From Rotaria sordida (taxonomy: Eukaryota > Rotifera > Eurotatoria > Philodinida > Philodinidae), in the NCBI GenBank assembly GCA_905250125.1, contig CAJNOL010000351.1, forward strand, positions 90,890 to 154,889: a DNA stretch of 64,000 nt. Direction: 5' to 3'. The notes beneath the pieces are model-generated. The model did no database searches, was not told the origin of the DNA, and saw only the letters and a list, made by a program, of their open reading frames with translations. Shown piece by piece: positions 1-13,589 of this stretch. The position numbers and the translations under genes are program-made. The number at the start of each line of letters is the position of its first letter. Position 1 is the first letter of the stretch.

Positions 1-1424
1 TAGAAGCAACTTGCGCCCGAACTAATATAGGATTTATCGCTTCTCACTATACCCCATCTAACCAGTCTACTTCCGATCAAAAAGCTTTTTAGCACCTGAA
101 AAAGCTCCCTTGTCAGAGAATTATTCCAATCGACTTGTAAAGAATATATCAATGCGCAAAATCGACAGATGCTTCTCTGACCGCAATAATACACACATAA
201 GTACTAGTATCGACACCGGCACTAACAGCGAGCCAAGCAATAGTTATCGTCCGACTGTCAATATTAGGGAAACCAACGTCCAGTTAATCGACAGCTTTAT
301 TCTTCATTTTCATTAGAATAGTATCTTTTATGTACTGGCTGTTCATAGATGATTCATATGTTATGTTATCTCTCACGAATTCTATTCTGTAGAAACATCA
401 AATCAACACATTTTTACTTTTCAGCAACATCGGTTAATATCACAGAGACGCCGAAAAAACATCGATTTCGTACAGCTATATCATATTTAATTACTGAAAA
501 ATGTTTATCTACTGACTAAATCGAAGTCAAACCAATTCTAGTACGAAACTAATAGCACCATTCGACTTAGCATAGTAGAAAATCTATGTAGAAATGAAAT
601 TCTAGCTGATGCTAATTCATAAAAGTATTGTTTTTGACTAGTGGACAGACGCTTCGTAGATATTGTCCAGTTCTTAAATAAAAGCAGATAAAATACTGAA
701 ACCTTGAAAGAATGAAGAGAAGAAGCTCTTGTGTTAAGTTTACTTTGCAAATGCAAAACGTGTAATTACAAACTTTTCAGACTACTGTCCCAGAAAATAT
801 TTAGCATTGAATGACCACTTTAGTTTCTATTTATCAATTGGTTTTTAAATAGTTTAACAAAGTGATGTTTTCTTCATATACTGAAAATTTCAAATCAGTG
901 ACCGTTCTTATTCTGAATCTATTCTAATTACAACTGAGATTACAGTATTTTTCAGTAGATTGTATTCAACCCTTCTTAAATCGATCTCATCTCGATCAAC
1001 TTTGCATTAGTCTCAGATGGCGATGTTTTGCAAAAAAACGGTTAGGCATGAGTGATAGTGGTGACATAAGTCAATGACGTAGTTAGAATGGCAACTTATA
1101 CCAGTCAAGAATTATTGACTAAAAAAAAGGCTAGTCCTTTCGCCCTTCTTTTGTTCGATTACGTTATATGTTTTGTTGTTTAACTTAAATATACAAATTC
1201 GTTAGGTAAACTCATGATAATATCTAAAATGTTGTTCTTATAATAACGTTATTAACTTTAAAAAGTAGAGAACTGATCAAAACTAGCCGTGGTCAATAAG
1301 TCAATTTGGATTTGAGGTTGCGACTTGGAATCTTTTTATTCAATACAAGTGAAAAAATTTACATAATCAAAAAAGATGAATGTACATGACAAGGAAAAAT
1401 GAAGTTTTCATTATACTTTCTGTC
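1..1424. other. intergenic, no gene seen
   Basis: AT-rich sequence downstream of the minus-strand antiporter gene. Only short open frames without recognisable domains are present (for example 110-316, plus strand). No repeat ends or RNA gene could be recognised. Confidence 0.5.
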
Positions 1425-2913
1425 TTAAAATCTCAGAAAAATCGGTGCTGTTGGTACTTTGTGAAGATCATAATCTTCAGAAACAACTTGTTCAGTGTCG
1501 TTTGTTTCATTATGAAATTCTTCAGGTTTATATTTTCGAATATAGACCAGCCAAAGTAATGGACATGTCATAAATGTTGTTACAAGTGCCATTATAATAA
1601 ACATAGTAAAGAGACGAGGTGAAAGAATATGAAGTTGAAGACCAATATTTAATGCAATAAGTTCAACTAAACCTCGTGTATTCATTAATATACCAACACT
1701 TGATGAAAATCTCCATGAATGTTTTGTAACTATTTTAGTCATAAATAATGCTGGTAAAAATTTTCCTAGTGCAGCAATAGTAAAAATAAGTACAGTTATA
1801 CCACCATAAAATTTATTATTTAATGAACCTAAACTTGTTTTCATACCACTGGCAGCAAAAAATAATGGTAATAATAATTCAACAGTAACTAATTCTATTT
1901 TTGGAAATAATTCAACATTAAATTGTCCTGATTTTGGACATATAATACCAACAACAAATGCACCAAAAAATGAATGTATACCAAGTATATCACAAAAAAA
2001 TGCTGATGCAATAAGAAGTAGAAATATACCAATAAGAAATGTACGATTCATTTCCATATTACGTTCAACTAAAAATGTATGTATTCGTTTAATGATCCAT
2101 CGAACAATAATAAACATAAATAGAACATAACCAATGGAAATTAATACTACCCTATAGATATATCGACAAGAAAAAGATGATTTGTTAATTGTTAATATTA
2201 ATTTTTAATTTTAACTATACTTACCATAAACCAACAATACCTGATTCTTTAGCAAATGCACCAGCAATAGCCAATGAACACCAAGCCATAACATCATCCA
2301 ATGCTGCACAACTTATTGCTAGAGTACCAATTGGAGCCGATAAAAGTTTAGTCGATGTAAGTATAGATGCAAGTACAGGAAAAGCAGTAAATGACATACT
2401 TGATGCTACAAATAGAACGAATGCAGTTCGATCAGGCGGTTGAAATCCATCTCGAGTATTAATATCATATAAATAGAACGAAAGAGCTGCACCAGCTCCA
2501 TACGGTATAATAATTGTAGCAATAGATATTGGAAGAGAATATTTCCATTGACGTTTAATTTGTTTCTGTTCAAGCTCTAAGCCTAAATTGAACATAAATA
2601 AAATCAGACCAATATTACCGACTAATGTAAAATAGTTCCATGATGATGGAGGAAATATACGTTCTGACCAAAAATCAATCTTGCCTAATACTGAAGGACC
2701 AACGATTATTCCAGCAATAATCTCACCAATAACCTATATCTATTATTCATAAAAAAAATATACTATATAAGAATTATTTCTTACTGGTGGTTGTTTTATC
2801 AATGCAAGTAACCATCCCATAAGGCGAACAAGTACAAGAATAATAAATACTTGCATGAGAAAACGAGGCCAATAATTAATATCCAATGATGGATCGGCAA
2901 ATATGTCGACCAT
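1425..2913 (-). CDS. CPA2-family Na+(K+)/H+ antiporter, bacterial-like
   Basis: Three exons on the minus strand: 2785-2913, 2225-2733 and 1425-2151, with GT-AG introns of 51 and 73 bp; total 454 residues. The protein is a polytopic membrane domain with about 11-12 hydrophobic segments. Visible CPA2 landmarks are QPPVIGEIIAGIIVGPSVLG at the exon 1/2 junction, FTAFPVLASIL near residues 158-168, and a two-aspartate site (D189, D190) inside AALDDVMAWC, where this family binds the transported cation and proton. Further on come FFGAFVVGI and NTRGLVELIALNIG, then SPRLFTMFIIMALVTTF in the last helix. Family members exchange K+ or Na+ for H+ across the plasma or organelle membrane. The protein stops about 45 residues after the last helix, so the long cytosolic tail of plant CHX proteins is absent. 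The start at 2913 is the first ATG of the open frame. The family call is secure; ion and membrane are inference. Confidence 0.9.
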
Positions 2914-4929
2914 GATAATATTCTTATTGTCGTATAATAAGAAGGTGTATGCAAAGTAATATGGATAGTTTTGTATATTTATATTGTAGATAATGTCATA
3001 TAAGCAACCGGTTCGAAAACCAGCTACACATTTCTCTTTCTTTCACCCACACCCAATGAGTCATAATTGGCGTAGCAAGGTAACTCTTCTCGCTTCTACT
3101 CATTATTCATTTCTTTTTCGTTTTAAAATTTTTGTTTATAGTTAATCGACTAATAATGCTTTCTATATTTTTTTTCTTAACGAGTAAAAATTGTTCGAGC
3201 TATACTACATTAATAATGTGGATGAGAACTGTTTGTAAAATAGGTAGAAAAAATATAGAAGCTATGCATGCGGCAATACAAATTGTGCTAATGAAAAACA
3301 AAAAATCTTTCCAAGTAGAAGAGATGAAAATCATTGTTTCATTTGCAGCATTCTCAAGTGCGATATATGTTGACTCAATGTCATCATCTACATCTAGACA
3401 AAATATGCCAAGCAAACATAACATGTATTTCAAACATTCTTTGCTCATATTTGTATTTTCTTTTCAAATACATAATTGACTTCATATACAACAAATTTTA
3501 TTGTTTATCTCATTCTTCATATTGTCGATCACTACTGAATCCGCAGTATTGAAAGCTTAAACATCATTTGAACTAAAATGAACTAATCCACATATATGAT
3601 TTTCATAATCGATTGAACTTTATGTAGAAAAAAATTGATTTTTTTTCCTTAAAATTCTTGTTCATCGTAAAAACTCGTTTAATCCATCGTCAAATCGAAT
3701 GAAAAACTTGATTCACCCATGCAATTGCCACAGCAATATTCACGATGTACATAATATATCACTCATTATGAAATGTCTCAAACATAACTATATCATCAAG
3801 AATAATACAAAAACAAATTAATCATATTCGAGAAAAAAAAGAACGAAAATGTGATCGAGGCATGCACACATACAAATAGTCAACATGTAGGTGAAGGAAA
3901 GCACATCCAAGGACAAGAAAGAGAGAAGAATGAAAGGAGAGAGCATAATCCGAAGCACAAGACAAAGCCATGAAACTCAGATCTATAAAGAAGCATTGCT
4001 TTTCATCGTGTCAATTTTTGTAATCAAGTAAATGCTCGAAGATCGAGAAATGATTTCTGACTGAATCAACCGTTTCGTTCTTCATTTCTGTGCAAAATCG
4101 AATCAGTTGATTCCTTTAAGCAACTTCGTGCTAATTCTTGCTGTTAACAGTGGACTCTTTTCCAAAATTTTGCCACTGTCTAATTTGATGTTGTATGTTT
4201 TTCTTATAACTTCTTGCCAGATACATGTCCAAACATTTTTTATGGAACGAAGGGCGGCAAAGTCTTGAAAATAAGACAGTCTAATATGAAGAAGAAGAAA
4301 TTGCTTTCGTTTGTGCAAAATTATTTTATCCCTACATTTCCATAGGAAGATTTTTTTTCTAAGGGACAAAGCGCAGGAATGAAAAAGCGGATCTTGGTAG
4401 AGGTGAGCCATTGAACTTTAAAATTAAGCTATGAATCATTACTCAAATCTTCGTATTAATAAAAAAGACGAGGTAGATTTCATAGTAAAAATAATACAAC
4501 TTGAAAATTTTAAGAAATTCTCTAATAATGATATATCGTTTGAAACGTAATTAATTCTGCTACCTAATTGTAGAATAACTGTAGCTAGATTACATTTTCT
4601 CTACTGATTCGATCACACACATTATGAGTAGTATATGAGATGCATACTATATCTCATTACTCTTATGGGATATTGGATCATTAAACCGAGCGAAGATACA
4701 ACGATTACATCTATCATTCGATGCAGCAGAAAGTGCTTCATAAAACTGTGTAGAAAAATAAATGTTATACGTATGATTTAGAGTGAGTACTCTTGCTACA
4801 GATATCCACCAAATATAGAAACAAACATAGTTGGATGACTACCTAAGATACTCGTTTTCTCTGTTATCCACAAAGACTGCCGCCATTTTTTCTACATATG
4901 TAGCTCTTACTATGTTCTAGAAAACTACA
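2914..4929. other. intergenic, no supported gene
   Basis: Upstream region of the antiporter gene. A minus-strand open frame at 3200-3448 would encode 82 residues with two hydrophobic stretches, but it has no homology that I recognise and overlaps an equally long plus-strand frame, so it is not called. Another minus frame (4103-4411) has no domain features. Confidence 0.4.
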
Positions 4930-5701
4930 TTAACCCTTTGACTACGGTTGCCGCAAATATATGTCACAGTAATCTCATAGTATATTGACACTCATAGAAT
5001 TATAAGTGATGTCAATTTTCGTGAAAGCATTTCTCAGACGCTTTTTTGGTGTAATTTGAGTTATAAATTCTTTTACTGTGATAATTAGCAATGCCTAATA
5101 AATATAACATAACTGACTCCTACGTGAAATTTTGCTAAAACCTAAAATCTTCACGAGAAACGTTTTTGTCTAAAAGGATATGTTAAAATTGTTTTTCCAT
5201 CTGCTTGATGCTACTTTACTCAATGCCTTCATTTTATACAAGTTCAAGATCGGGAAAACGATGCATCTATCAGACTTTCAATCAAAAAATGATCCGATCT
5301 ATCGTCAAATCTATTAAGAAGTCAAAAGAACGAGAAAAAAATGGAGACCATCTTTAGAAAATCTATTGAGACTCGCCGCTGGATAGTTCTCTTCATTTAT
5401 TCAAGGTTGTTCAGCTGAAGATATATCTGTAGAAACAAAGAGACGAAGATGTCATGTCTGCAGTAATATAACAAGAGATTCAAAAAAAAAAAAGGAACTG
5501 ATACAAGATATGAGTGTGCTCAACGCAGTGTTGATTTATGTGTTGTAAATTGTTTTGAACTATATTACACTTTGAAAAAATTCTAAACATCCGTATTTAT
5601 AAAATTTTTTAATAAACTAGAACTACAGATTGATTTACGATCAAAAATATAGCAAAAAAGAAATTTTAATTTTTTTTTAAAACCCACAATCAAAGGGTTA
5701 A
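4930..5701. mobile_element. piggyBac-type non-autonomous element (MITE) 1
   Basis: The sequence TTAACCCTTTGA at 4930-4941 is mirrored by TCAAAGGGTTAA at 5690-5701. The element proper (4934-5697, 764 bp) begins with CCC, ends with GGG and is flanked by TTAA on both sides, the signature of piggyBac insertion. No transposase frame is present inside, so it depends on an outside enzyme. The terminal repeats agree for only about 8 bases before diverging. It lies between genes. Confidence 0.75.
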
Positions 5702-5934
5702 TTTCGAACTTTCAGATGCTTCGAAATAGCCTTACATTGTTACTGTATAAACATAGTCATAATATCAAGTGTATATAATCTGTAGGGAGAATCATAATTA
5801 TATAGGAATACTTTCTCTCTTGTTTTAGGAAAGTTTAATTCTAGTTTTTCTATGTTGACACATTATCGTATCGATCTATAACAACAATTAATATCCAAGG
5901 TTCTTAAATGTCTAAATTATTTGCTCTAATATAA

Positions 5935-6918
5935 TTAATCCTTCAAGTCCCGATGGTACACATATGTACCACCTGGAGAATTTTCTAATCTTCGAATTTT
6001 TGAGAATCTTAGAGAAATATTTTCAATAAATATTAGAAGCTAGCAGAAGTCCGTATAAGATTGCACGAGTGATAGGATGTATAGAAGATATTGAAAAGTG
6101 CACCATATCAAGTTTCTTTGGTCCAAAAAATGTTTTACCTCCATAACCTGGATTTAAAAAAGTTTTTTTATTATTTTTCTTTTCTTCAAAATCTATACCC
6201 GTGAGATACGTATATCTGAGGCACTATGATGGTTCAGTACTTTGCAAAAGATTAAATTCATTTGTTTTATTTACATCAATCCTCAACAATAGAATTGTCT
6301 TCTCTACATATAATACGCATATGTTTATATGTGTCCGAACATCGAGTCACTATAGGTTATTCATATCGACGCCACTGATTTGACCAATTTGGTACTCGAT
6401 CATATTTACAATATGTGTCGTTTATTAGTATCGCACTGGTAGATGATTATTGTAGTATAAAAAGGGTAAGAAAACCTTTGGCGATAAGTAATCAGAAGAA
6501 GAAACGCATTGAAAGGAACATAAGTAACACAGAAAGTTATGAAAAATCACAACTTTCGGCTGACATGTCAGAAGTTATTTCAACCTATCGTCGATGCACT
6601 TATTGAAGTACAAAAGAAAGAGAGAAAAGGATGAATAAGATTTGTAACTTTTGTTGTGTTGATCTTTGTGTAAAAAATTGTTTTTTGTTGTATCATAAAA
6701 ACTACGGGTATCAGTAATGAAATATATGCATATTTCAGTAATTATAATAGCAATTTTTTATTAAAATACAACAATAACAAAAATGTTTTAATCTTCATGT
6801 GGTCACGTGCTTTCTTAATTGTAATTTAACCACATGCTTCATAATGCCACCTAGTTAGTTTATACCAAGTTTCATCAAATTCAGTTTAGTAGAAAAAATT
6901 TAGGACTCAAAGGGTTAA
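5935..6918. mobile_element. piggyBac-type non-autonomous element (MITE) 2
   Basis: The right end reads GGACTCAAAGGGTTAA (6903-6918). The left end reads TTAATCCTTCAAGTCC (5935-5950), a mutated inverted copy of the right terminus. Both ends have TTAA, and the shared inner bases AGTCC pair the two ends. The roughly 976-bp body (5939-6914) contains only short open frames. It sits 237 bp from MITE 1 and shares its terminal CCCTTTGA motif but not its inner sequence. Confidence 0.6.
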
Positions 6919-9221
6919 AGCTCATGGAAATTTTTGAATAATGTTTTGAAATAATGGGTGATGCATCAATAATTATAGGAATAGGATTTTCAAATCTTTG
7001 ACCTGTTCTATTTACTTGATCAATTTATCTTTTCTAATCAAAATATTTAGTATCAAAGTCTTTACAAACCCATATATCATGTTATTTGACGAGGGTGTAT
7101 GTGAGGGCATGTATGTGATTGAGAACGTTGCATACACATCCATCCTCACGACATCCAAACCTGTGACAAATAAATTATGAATTGGAAGAATGAAGCAATA
7201 GAAAAAAATTCAGTGTAATCCAACATTATATACTGTGACTGTAATTATTATAATCAGCATTTTGAAGTAGAAATCGATGTTTTTACGACAAATGATACCA
7301 ATTTAATAAAGACATTGGCAGAAAATTGATACAAACATCGTGAACCAATGGAACTGGCGGTTCTGACTGACAGTAGAAGACGGTGGTAATAATGCAAAAA
7401 ATTTTTCTTTAGTGTTTTAACCAAATAGTGGATGAGACATAATTGATGTTTATATTTTTTTAAGTCAAAACGTATTTGAATAGAGTTTGATACGCATTCG
7501 AAACTGGAAGAAGGAAGGGGTCTATACATCACTCATATGAAACATTTCTTGTGTCTGGACGCATGTCATATGATATTTAAAATTAAATCTTAGTCCATCT
7601 CAGGTTCGAATTGAGTCACCATCGATACTATGTTGTGATGGGCTTAGTCTAACTTGATGAAGGAATTGAATAACTACCTTAAATGACAGGTAGACCTGAA
7701 CAAATGAACCAGTGATCAGCGTTACAAGTCATTTATTATATACCACTGTTATAGCAGCTCGAAATTTTTTGATTATTCAAAACAAAACATATTCAAATTT
7801 TAACTTGATAACTTGAATATATCCAATTCTACAGCACTTACTTCTTTCTACGTAAATGACATATTTCTTCGATGGTTTCTGCATAGTTTAAAGATTTTTT
7901 TTTGGGATATTGTGATTGTCACATACGGATGAGTTTATATAAGACTTTAATAAATAAATAATTATAATATATCAATGAATTCTAATGAACACATTTTAAT
8001 TAGATAGTTTAAACAGTATATTATTCGATAGTTTGAGTAAAAACCATTAATAGTGTCAAAGATTTCTGTAGACAATTTCATCTATACAAAAGTTTATATT
8101 TTGTTTTTTTTGTTATTGCGCACAAAATTAACTTCTCACTACTTTGAGACATGGTGTACAAAATTTCTCTACTTAGAAAATGTTTAATATAGGTACATGA
8201 CGATGTAATATGGCTTCATAAAGAATCGTTCATCACATCTATTAAGAATTTTTCCTTGTAATTCGATTGTAAAAGCTGCTTTGTGTATTAAGATGCTGTA
8301 ATTTTTTCGTTATTAGATAGAGAATAGTCAATTACCTATTTGAAATATGTTTTCAAAAATCTAGAACGCTAAATTAAGCCGATCATGACTCAAAAACTAC
8401 AGGAAATCTCCAATTTTTGTCTAAGACCAAAAGCATCAAAAATTTCACATCCTGACTTACGAAAAGACTTTAATCAAAAATACAGTGATATTTGTGATCA
8501 GCACTATTGATTCTATACTGTGGCATGTATTTGAGCCGAAAAAAAATTTTCAGGTAAGCTGTAGATGGAGGTATAGGTTCAAGAAAATCTTGATGTCGAA
8601 CTAAGGTGAATAAGTACGCCCATGAGCGACTTATCATCGCCATAGTTTCTTTTCCATAAATTTTTTAGAAAGCAAAATGTCCTTATTATCCTTCCTCTTT
8701 TACTAAATTCAAATAAAAAAGTGTTATCATTTTTTTTTAATCAATTAAAATAAATTTACTCAATATTTGATATATTTATATTATATATGATGTAGTCATG
8801 CATAACTACAGTCAGAACAAAGAGATATTATTTGTACAGGTATTTTTTGACAATGTGTTTTTTTTTGTAACTATGTTAATGTAAAAGCATAATTATGTCT
8901 TCGTATTATTTTCTTTACTTTGTATATGTTTGCTTTTTCTTTGTTGTCTATTATTCTTTCGTTACTTATCCGATTAATGAAGCATGTCATTAGTTATCTT
9001 TTCACTTGTGATTTGATTTTATCTAAATTTAGTATATATACACATTGTATAGTATTTTTTGTTCTTTACCAATTTGAATATGTATTATATAAATAACAGA
9101 ATATTCTATGTAACTAACTTAGTGACTCACGATAGAAATTGAGTGTTAGCTTAGATAGATGAAAAAATTTCGATTTTAGATTTTCGAGTTGACTTATCAC
9201 ACAATATTATAAACAAGAAAA
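6919..9221. other. intergenic, no gene seen
   Basis: About 2.3 kb of AT-rich sequence upstream of the EF-hand gene, with poly-T and poly-A runs. No open frame with recognisable domains and no clear terminal repeats were found. Confidence 0.4.
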
Positions 9222-10246
9222 ATGGAGAAACGAAGAACTCGAAAACAACGAAATACAATGAGTTTAACTCAAAAAGGTTTGTTCTTTTGACAATATATTT
9301 GATGATTAATTATTTACATAAATATATACAGAATTAAACATGCTCAGAAAAACTTCACATTTAAGTGATAAAGGTAATTTATACTTTGTATTATATTTTA
9401 TAAAAAAAAAATTTAATTCTTTTTCTTTTTTTTACTATACTTCTAACAATTCTAAATAGAAATAAGATTATGGAATGAAGTATGTTGAATTGATATGATT
9501 TTAAACAATAATAAATATGATTTAATTAAATAGGAATTTCTTCGTAAATATCCAACGGGTAAAATCGATAGAAGTAAATTTCTTGAAACTTATAAACACC
9601 TTTATCCAAAAAGTGATGCACTTTTAACATGCAAGTATATCTTTATATTGTTTCATAATGATTAATATAATTAATTTTATGTTATTTTTCTATGCAAAGT
9701 ACCGTATTTAATATAATAGATGTAAATCATGATGACGCAATTGATTTTAATGAATTTCTTTTTCTTGCTGCTGTCACTGCTCGTGCAAGTAATTTAGATG
9801 AACGACTTGAAATGGTTTTCGATTTGTAAGTTTTCTAATAAATAATCTAATGACTTTTTTTTGAATAGTTTGATTTAGATGGGATGTTTCCAATGATGGA
9901 CTTCTTGATCAAAATGAATTAGGTCATCTCATATCGGCTATGGTATTATTATTATTATTGTTTGATTGTAGTTATTGAATTATTTAACGAGATAATCGAT
10001 ATTATTTCATTTTTAGTATGATCGTGCTCGAGTAATGGATCGTCAAGGTGAAAAGGATCCACATAGACGGGCCAGAGAAATAATCACTAAACTCGATATA
10101 ACTGGTGATAAGAAATTAAGCAAAGATGAATTTATCAAAGGGTATTTTTTTTTAAAGTTAATTTATTAATATTAATATTTTTTATTTCATTTATTAGATG
10201 TAAAAATGATGAAGTTGTTAGAAAACTTCTCCTTCCTGATACTTAA
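9222..10246 (+). CDS. neuronal calcium sensor-like EF-hand protein
   Basis: Eight exons: 9222-9276, 9332-9373, 9460-9479, 9534-9634, 9700-9825, 9879-9942, 10017-10141 and 10198-10246, giving 193 residues, the usual length of the NCS-1/recoverin/visinin family. The order matches that family: a leading helix, a degenerate first EF region around KYPTGKIDRSKF and LYPKSDA, then three intact calcium loops, DVNHDDAIDFNE, DVSNDGLLDQNE and DITGDKKLSKDE, each with acidic or oxygen ligands at positions 1, 3, 5, 9 and 12. Such proteins are cytosolic calcium switches that bind target enzymes or receptors. Oddly, the N-terminus starts MEKRRTRKQR and lacks the Gly-2 myristoylation signal typical of NCS proteins; no alternative MG start is visible nearby. 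A polyadenylation-like AATAAA lies at 10311. Other EF-hand families (calaxin, calcineurin B) fit less well. Confidence 0.88.
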
Positions 10247-10738
10247 ATTATGCAATCATATAAACAAGCTTATATAACATTTGATTATTTATCTCTTTTT
10301 TTTATTTTTAAATAAAATAAAATCGAATCATCATCATCATCATCATACCCATCAATTAGTTCGAACAATCAACTTTCGCAATTTTTTATATTTTAAATTC
10401 ATTTATTCGAAACTCATTATGACCAAAATTAATTCTTATTTGTCTCCTCTTTTGTTCTAATCTTTGTACTTTGATGGTTAACTACAAAAATAAAATCAAG
10501 AAATCTTTTATCATTTTTATCTCACTACTTCTATTTTGATATAAAGAACTAAATTTTATATATACAATAACAGGAATTAATTATTCTAGAAAATTTCATA
10601 ATTATTTTTATAAAAAGAATCTTGAAAATTTCTTTGATTGATCAAAAAAAGAAAAAGATCGTCTTCTTCTATGATTTAGACATTTTCCATTGGATTTCAG
10701 ACGATAGTAAAACTAGATTAGCATATTAGTAAATTATA

Positions 10739-11308
10739 CAAGGTGGTCTAGAAGTAACCCGACAGTCTTTGATTGTGCGAATAACTTTTGATAGGAACAA
10801 GATAGAGAGCTGTGGTTTTCACCGGTCGAAAGAGAAGATGAAAACGCATCGAATCACGTATTATACATTTTTCCAAGATGTTTTCTGGAATTTTCTTGAT
10901 CAATTTTCTGAAAAAATAGTTTCCTATAAAATAAGAAAAACGCAAAAAAAGTGATCTTTTTTCACCGAAATTAATAGAAAAATCGGCTCAGAATTTTGAG
11001 TAGAATACCTATAACTTCTGAAGAAGTAACTCTCACAGTCTGAGCTTTGCATAATTTTGTAGGTTATCGATTAGCGATTCGAATGCATATCTGATCGTAA
11101 GAAAGTCAGTGTAGTCACCTTACCTAGTACGTTGATTTTCAAAAATGTCGATTTAAGTTCTTGAAAAAACCTAGGTCAAATTATCTTATATTATACAGTT
11201 TGATGCGTCTTCATCTCCTCATTCGAATGGTGAAAACCGTAGTGCTCTATCTTATTCCTATCAAAAGTTATTCATAATCAAAGACTGTTTGGGAAAACAA
11301 CTTGTGGA
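10739..11308. mobile_element. foldback MITE with about 130-bp inverted arms
   Basis: The left arm (about 10739-10880) and right arm (about 11170-11308) are inverted copies. They share for example AATAACTTTTGATAGGAA (left 10779-10796) and its complement near 11258-11275. The tip reads CAAGGTGGTCTAGAAGTAAC after a TA, resembling Tc1/mariner-type MITE tips and the element at 37611-37867. The right tip has diverged. There is no transposase inside. Confidence 0.7.
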
Positions 11309-13589
11309 AGAATTAAATATGTTGTTATACATTTAATTAGTTATTCTATATTGAATGCAACTTCAATATTATTTTTATTTCTTGATAATAATTCAAGATT
11401 TCATTATAAATTTTATGAAATTCTTATATTACTTATATATAAATTTTCCATATATTGCATTAAGTTCAGTATTAGAATCAACAACTGAATATAAATATGA
11501 ATATGAACAACGTTAGATTCCAAGAGTAACTTTTTTTTCTTGTTTGGAGTTTAATTTGTGTTCCACTTTCTTATATTATGTATTGTATACTTCTTTCAAT
11601 AACGGATGTTATTTTTTCTATACAACAATTACAAGAAATAAGTTCACCTTATTGATACGACTTTGTTGTTTATGTTTCATCATTAACTCTATTTTCAATT
11701 GGATACTTTTCATCAATTTTAATCTAAACTAACAAATAACTCAGACTATTTTTCATCAAATTATTTTTTGTCAAATATTATTTACATAAATAAATTTCCT
11801 TTTATTAATATAATATGCTGAAAGATAAGATGAACCAGATGATAACGGTAGTATTGGACAACGTGACACTAGTAAAGAAATAATCTAACAAATGATATGT
11901 TCGCTGTTTTATCTTTCAGATCATTAGTCACAAATAAATGCACAAATTTCAGAGTCTAAAATTTAACTAATAATTCTAGATATATCTAAGCATTTTAGAA
12001 ACATAGTTTCATTTGAATTAACACTGTTACAAGAAGCAAACAAAAAAAGAAACTTTTTGTAGTATCGTATGTATGAATATATCCATGCAGATGAGTAAAT
12101 GCTTTATGACTGGTTCAGATAATGTATCCAAAAGTGAACTGATTAAAACTGATTCCTTCTTGTATAAATAGATTTTAACACGTTTAGTAGAGGAAAATGA
12201 TGATTTGATCCATTTTTATGCATTTATAAATACGAAATAGAATTAATAAATGATTGCTAATTAGAATGAAAACATTAGTTATCTTGTTAGATACCAAGAC
12301 TAGAAATTTTTATATGCTAGAATATACGTTACAAAAGTAGAAGAAAAACATCGAACGAGATATCGCAAAAAGAGAACATCTCAGTGGTCGGCGTATGTAC
12401 AATTGATTACACCATATGATCTACAAAAATTATCTAAAGATCGTTGCGGCGTAATTATTGAATGTATTGAGAGTTATCATTCAACTGTTGCAGAGCGACG
12501 CGCCTAATGATATTTTCTGATAAATAGAAACCGTTTCAAATAATTGATATTATTTTTGCTTAGTACATAGGAAGAGAAAACTTCTTTTCACAAGACATTT
12601 ATTTATTCTTGTTAGTGATTGCGCTGACCAATAACATCGATGTTCTTTGTCTCTTGTTTTTTTTTTGTTACAATATAGACAGGAGGAACAGTAGTAACCA
12701 TTCATTCATTTATATTGTTCTTCTTTTGCATTATTGTAACAAAAATCTTATCATTTTTAATTTTCCTTTTTCTTTTTGTTCACACTCAAGTTTACGAAAT
12801 GAATCAGATTTTGATCATTATTTTCCACTATTCCAATTTTTTTTCTATACACTGTTCTTCAAACAGTTGAAGTACATGAGATAGATTTTCAGTTTTCTCA
12901 TTCATTTCTACCTGACACTTTGGCAGTATACACAGTGACAATCAATATATCTATGATACAAACATGAGATGAAATAACTATAGTATAGAAAATCAATCGA
13001 AAGAATTAGATGTTCTATTTATTTTGCACAGGAAGATATGTTATACTAGTTTGTATCGATATTTTGTTTATATTCATTTTTCGTTTGATAATATTCTTAA
13101 CAATAAGTAAGTTAGTTGAGTCAGAAAGTCACATTTTTCTTCTGCACTTTTTCAGTTAACTTCCTAATACGGTTCAAATTCGTATATATTATTTCAATGA
13201 TAAAACGTACAAATCTTTCAATTCTTTATTGAAAAGTTAGTGTATTACTACTAAAACATAGTAAACAATAGAATACTTCATATGAATAAAACAATTAAAT
13301 ATCAGGTCAGTTTTCTCTTTTTTTTTTAATTCTGTTATTTTTGTAGAAATATTTTAGTTTTCGAATATTTTCTTATCATTGAAGTGATTTATAAATAGAC
13401 ATTAATCAGCTATATATAGAATAGTAAAGAAGAGATCCCTATTGTTAGATGTATAGTTCGTTGAGTTAGGAAATTATATGAATAGTTCTTCTATAGAAGA
13501 GTACTCTGTAACATACACTTCTCCTTTTTAAACCCAGTATTTAACTATAAAGAGTATATTGAAATAACCCTATAAATTAGGATTTTGGT
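11309..13589. other. intergenic, no gene seen
   Basis: AT-rich stretch with short open frames only (for example 11544-11732 and 12609-12884, both low-complexity and F/L/I-rich). No domain or terminal repeat could be recognised. Confidence 0.4.

Noticed and set aside
3200..3448. 82-residue minus-strand frame with two hydrophobic stretches
   Set aside because: It has no recognisable homology and overlaps a longer plus-strand frame of equal quality. Chance frames of this size are common here.
4103..4411. 102-residue minus-strand frame
   Set aside because: No domain, no upstream or downstream exon with fitting splice sites, and ordinary composition for non-coding sequence.
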